Assembly: GCF_029360645.1 (NCBI RefSeq)
Contig: NZ_JARDUA010000006.1
Span: 186,001 to 250,000 of the forward strand
Origin: Pontibacter litorisediminis
Lineage (GTDB): Bacteria; Bacteroidota; Bacteroidia; Cytophagales; Hymenobacteraceae
Length of the DNA: 64,000 bases
Direction of reading: 5' to 3'
The notes under the pieces are model-generated. The model had not been told where the DNA came from. It saw only the letters and a list, made by a program, of their open reading frames with translations, and made no database searches. This document shows, piece by piece, positions 61,804 through 64,000 of the stretch. Both the position numbers and the translations under genes were made by a program. How positions within the stretch are numbered: position 1 is the stretch's first letter; each line of letters starts with the position of its first letter.

Positions 61804-62607
61804 ATGCCCTATATCATTCAGGACAGATCAAAGCTGCACTACCGTGTGATCGGGCGCGGGCGACGCGTTATGCTGGCCTTCCATGGGTATGGGCAGAGCA
61901 GCAGCTATTACCTATCGATGGAGCGGGCGCTGGGAGAGGATTATACTATCTACGCTTTCGACCTGTTCTTTCACGGGCATAGCCACCTGCACAAGCACAA
62001 CATGCCGCTCGCCAAGGAGTTTCTGACGGATTTTATCCAACGCTTTCTGGAGAAGCAGGGGATAGCCGAGTTCTCGCTGATGGGCTTTAGCATGGGGGGC
62101 AAGTTTGCTCTGACGCTGGTGGAGTGCATGCCGCAACGCATCCGGGAGCTTTTTCTCATTGCCCCGGATGGCATCAAGACGAGCTTCTGGTACAACATTG
62201 CCACCTATCCCGGCTGGCTGCAGCAGCTCTTCAAGCGCACCGTCATAAAGCCAGAGTTCTTCTTTAAGTTCCTGCGGATGCTGCACCGCTACAACCTGGT
62301 GCACAAAAGCCTGCTGCGCTTTGCCCACTACCAGATGGACAGCATGCCGAAGCGCCTGCGCGTGTACCGCAGCTGGATCGGCTTCCGCGACCTGAACTTC
62401 GACATCCGTAAAATCGTGCAGCTGCTGAACCAGCATGGTGTGGCCGTCACCATGTTCCTCGGCGAGTACGACGAGATCATCTCTCCGAAGCGGGTGGCAG
62501 TGTTTATGGATGCCCTGCATAAGGGCGAGCTGGTGATACTGAAGGCCGGGCACTCTTACCTGCTGCAGGAGGTGGCGGAGCTGCTGCACCGGAAGCGCGG
62601 TTCATAA
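61804..62607 (+). CDS. Alpha/beta hydrolase
   Basis: A 267-residue alpha/beta hydrolase: oxyanion region FHGYGQSSSYY, nucleophile elbow GFSMGGKFAL with Ser98, acid in FLGEYDEIISP and the histidine in KAGHSYLLQEV. The substrate is unknown. The octamer array lies just upstream. Confidence 0.85.
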   Translation: MPYIIQDRSKLHYRVIGRGRRVMLAFHGYGQSSSYYLSMERALGEDYTIYAFDLFFHGHSHLHKHNMPLAKEFLTDFIQRFLEKQGIAEFSLMGFSMGGKFALTLVECMPQRIRELFLIAPDGIKTSFWYNIATYPGWLQQLFKRTVIKPEFFFKFLRMLHRYNLVHKSLLRFAHYQMDSMPKRLRVYRSWIGFRDLNFDIRKIVQLLNQHGVAVTMFLGEYDEIISPKRVAVFMDALHKGELVILKAGHSYLLQEVAELLHRKRGS

Positions 62608-62667
62608 GCAAGGTTATATACCCTGCCGCCCGTACTCCGCCCATGACGCTGCTTACTGCAGCGTTCC

Positions 62668-63210
62668 TTAGTACTCCTCAGGCAGGCGCAGCGGTGGCAG
62701 GAGATAGTAGCGTCCATCCAGGCGTGCGGCGTTAAAATGGACCTGGAAGGGCATACCCGTGGCGGTGCTAAGGTGCAGTTGAACCGGAATGACAATGGCG
62801 TTTTGGGTAGGGGAGGTGTCGGCAAATATAGCTTCCCGGATATAGGTGGTAGGCCAGTTTACCTCCAGCGTTACCCCATCCTGGATCACCTGCCCGAAAT
62901 CTTTTTGAAAATCCATCAGCAGGTCGGTGGGGGAGTAAAGCAGGAGCATTTCACGCACAGGAGCGGTGCCGAGCTGCATCAGCTTGTCGTATACCTGTTT
63001 ATTTACCAGTTGCTGTCGGATGGTGTCGAAGTTGTTGGTTTGCAGCGCCTGGTGCACCAGCAGCGTCAGTAGTTCTATTTTTTCCGCACCAGCCTGCTGG
63101 TTGTGCTGCTGCCGCTGCACCGCCAATGAGTCGGGGTGCTGTGCTGCGGCGCTATTGGTTACCACTGCGGCCAACACCAGCATCACAAACAAGAATTTAT
63201 ACTTTGCCAT
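62668..63210 (-). CDS. Secreted protein of unknown function
   Basis: A 180-residue exported protein with signal peptide to about residue 23 (ending NSAAAQ). The mature part has a helical half (EKIELLTLLVHQALQ...VYDKLMQLGTAPVREMLLLY) and a beta-rich half (GVTLEVNWPTTYIREAIFAD, LHLSTATGMPFQVHF). No family recognised. Confidence 0.65.
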   Translation of the reverse strand: MAKYKFLFVMLVLAAVVTNSAAAQHPDSLAVQRQQHNQQAGAEKIELLTLLVHQALQTNNFDTIRQQLVNKQVYDKLMQLGTAPVREMLLLYSPTDLLMDFQKDFGQVIQDGVTLEVNWPTTYIREAIFADTSPTQNAIVIPVQLHLSTATGMPFQVHFNAARLDGRYYLLPPLRLPEEY

Positions 63211-63315
63211 GTACCTGCTGCTTTAAACATTGTGCCTCTACTGGAGTATACGTATCGTAAAACTTGCGGGGCTCTTGCCCTGTTTCTTAACCATCAAATA
63301 AATAATCCGCTACAC

Positions 63316-64000
63316 ATGAAAAGAACACTACGCCTGCTGTGTATGGGGCTTGTGCTAAGCACCCTCAGTATGAGCTGCGACTCTGGCAACGGCAACACGG
63401 AAACCACCAAAACAGGGCCTACTGAGAACGAGCAGGCCGATGATGATGGCATAAGCCTTCCTACCGGGCCAATAGACAAAGACCTGGAGCGAATAAAACT
63501 GCCTGAAGGCTTCCGAATCGACTACTATGCCAAGGATGTAGACAATGCCCGCTCCATGGTGATGAGCCCGTCAGGTATACTGTTCGTAGGCACGCGCGGC
63601 GATGACAAAGTATACGCTGTGGTGGATGAAAACAAGGATGGCAAGGCCGATGAGGTGGTCGTGGTGGCGTCGGGGCTAAACATGCCGAACGGCGTGGCGC
63701 TCCGCAACGGGGAGTTGTATGTGGCCGAGGTAAGCCGCGTGATCAAATTCCCGAACATCGAGCAGACGTTCCGGGACATGCCAAAGTATGAGGTGGTAAA
63801 TGATAAATTTCCCTCCGAAACGCACCACGGCTGGAAATACATCGCCTTCGGACCGGATGATAAGCTCTACGTGCCGGTGGGGGCACCCTGCAACATCTGC
63901 AAAGAAGAGAACCCGATTTATGCCAGTATTGCGCGCATGAACCCCGATGGTTCGGGCGTAGAGGTATATGCCGAGGGGGTGCGCAATACCGTGGGCTTCG
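63316..64000 (+). CDS. PQQ-dependent sugar dehydrogenase-like lipoprotein (3' end outside the window)
   Basis: The first 228 residues of a protein that runs off the window. A lipoprotein signal ends MSC (about residue 21). After an acidic linker the beta-propeller begins: IKLPEGFRIDYYAKDVDNARSM, VVDENKDGKADEVVVVASGL, NGVALRNGELYVAEVSRVIKF, HHGWKYIAFGPDDKLYVPVGAPCNIC. This is the sorbosone/glucose dehydrogenase-type propeller that binds PQQ and calcium. The substrate is unknown. Confidence 0.82.
   Translation, partial: MKRTLRLLCMGLVLSTLSMSCDSGNGNTETTKTGPTENEQADDDGISLPTGPIDKDLERIKLPEGFRIDYYAKDVDNARSMVMSPSGILFVGTRGDDKVYAVVDENKDGKADEVVVVASGLNMPNGVALRNGELYVAEVSRVIKFPNIEQTFRDMPKYEVVNDKFPSETHHGWKYIAFGPDDKLYVPVGAPCNICKEENPIYASIARMNPDGSGVEVYAEGVRNTVGF

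Overview
The window looks like chromosomal DNA of a pink/red-pigment-type Bacteroidota, most likely Hymenobacteraceae (Pontibacter or a close relative). The support is the moderately high GC, promoters of the Bacteroidota form TAnnTTTG, the gene content (DUF4112, DUF6671, YwbE, UvsE, carboxypeptidase-regulatory-domain proteins, Sec-type NosZ), and a striking excess of the heptamer TATACTT/AAGTATA on both strands. It is an assignment from pattern, not from a database search. I see no rRNA, tRNA, CRISPR array, transposase or phage gene.

Region 1 (1-9.97 kb) is a nitrous oxide reductase locus: nosL-nosD-nosF-nosY, a lipoprotein cytochrome c, a Sec/lipoprotein-type (clade II) nosZ, a NosB-like membrane protein, then a second complete nosL-nosD-nosF-nosY set with the same overlaps. 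Region 2 (10-24.3 kb) holds an orphan aa3-type oxidase subunit I, proline dehydrogenase, a thioredoxin-like protein, a heme-copper-like membrane protein, a group III truncated haemoglobin and a B12-type ribonucleotide reductase. It ends in a tight run that reads as a nitric-oxide/iron-sulfur repair island: DUF2249-RIC-hemerythrin fusion, hemerythrin, DUF1858-DUF2249-DUF2249, another heme-copper-like membrane protein, a SufT/MIP18 protein and an NsrR-like Rrf2 regulator. Region 3 (24.3-35.2 kb) has nadA-nadB, several small lipoproteins and secreted proteins, uvsE, a membrane metallophosphoesterase, radC, and a four-helix-bundle (IVP-type) gene enclosed by 36-bp inverted terminal repeats built from an 8-bp unit, sitting between the convergent radC and ywbE.

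Region 4 (35.5-42.8 kb) has an unusual pyruvate kinase and a LysR regulator divergent from an operon-like run icd - small membrane protein - small protein - DUF6671 - divergent beta-carbonic-anhydrase-like protein - SbtA bicarbonate transporter. This is the best candidate in the window for an undescribed metabolic module. Region 5 (42.9-49.1 kb) carries small exported proteins and the housekeeping block pheT - coiled-coil protein - zapA - rny. Region 6 (49.3-53.3 kb) has an AT-richer PIG-L family lipoprotein and a peroxide-defence group ahpD, ahpC, dps and divergent oxyR, with a symmetrical operator/promoter between dps and oxyR. Region 7 (53.4-64 kb) has an oxidoreductase, sucD, a cysteine-synthase-family gene, a single-domain response regulator, adenine deaminase, cmk-ispH, a DUF502 protein, a hydrolase and the start of a PQQ-type sugar dehydrogenase.

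Starts were moved inward from the longest open frame wherever a signal peptide, a promoter or the family N-terminus argued for it; each case is explained. All counts and alignments were done by eye.
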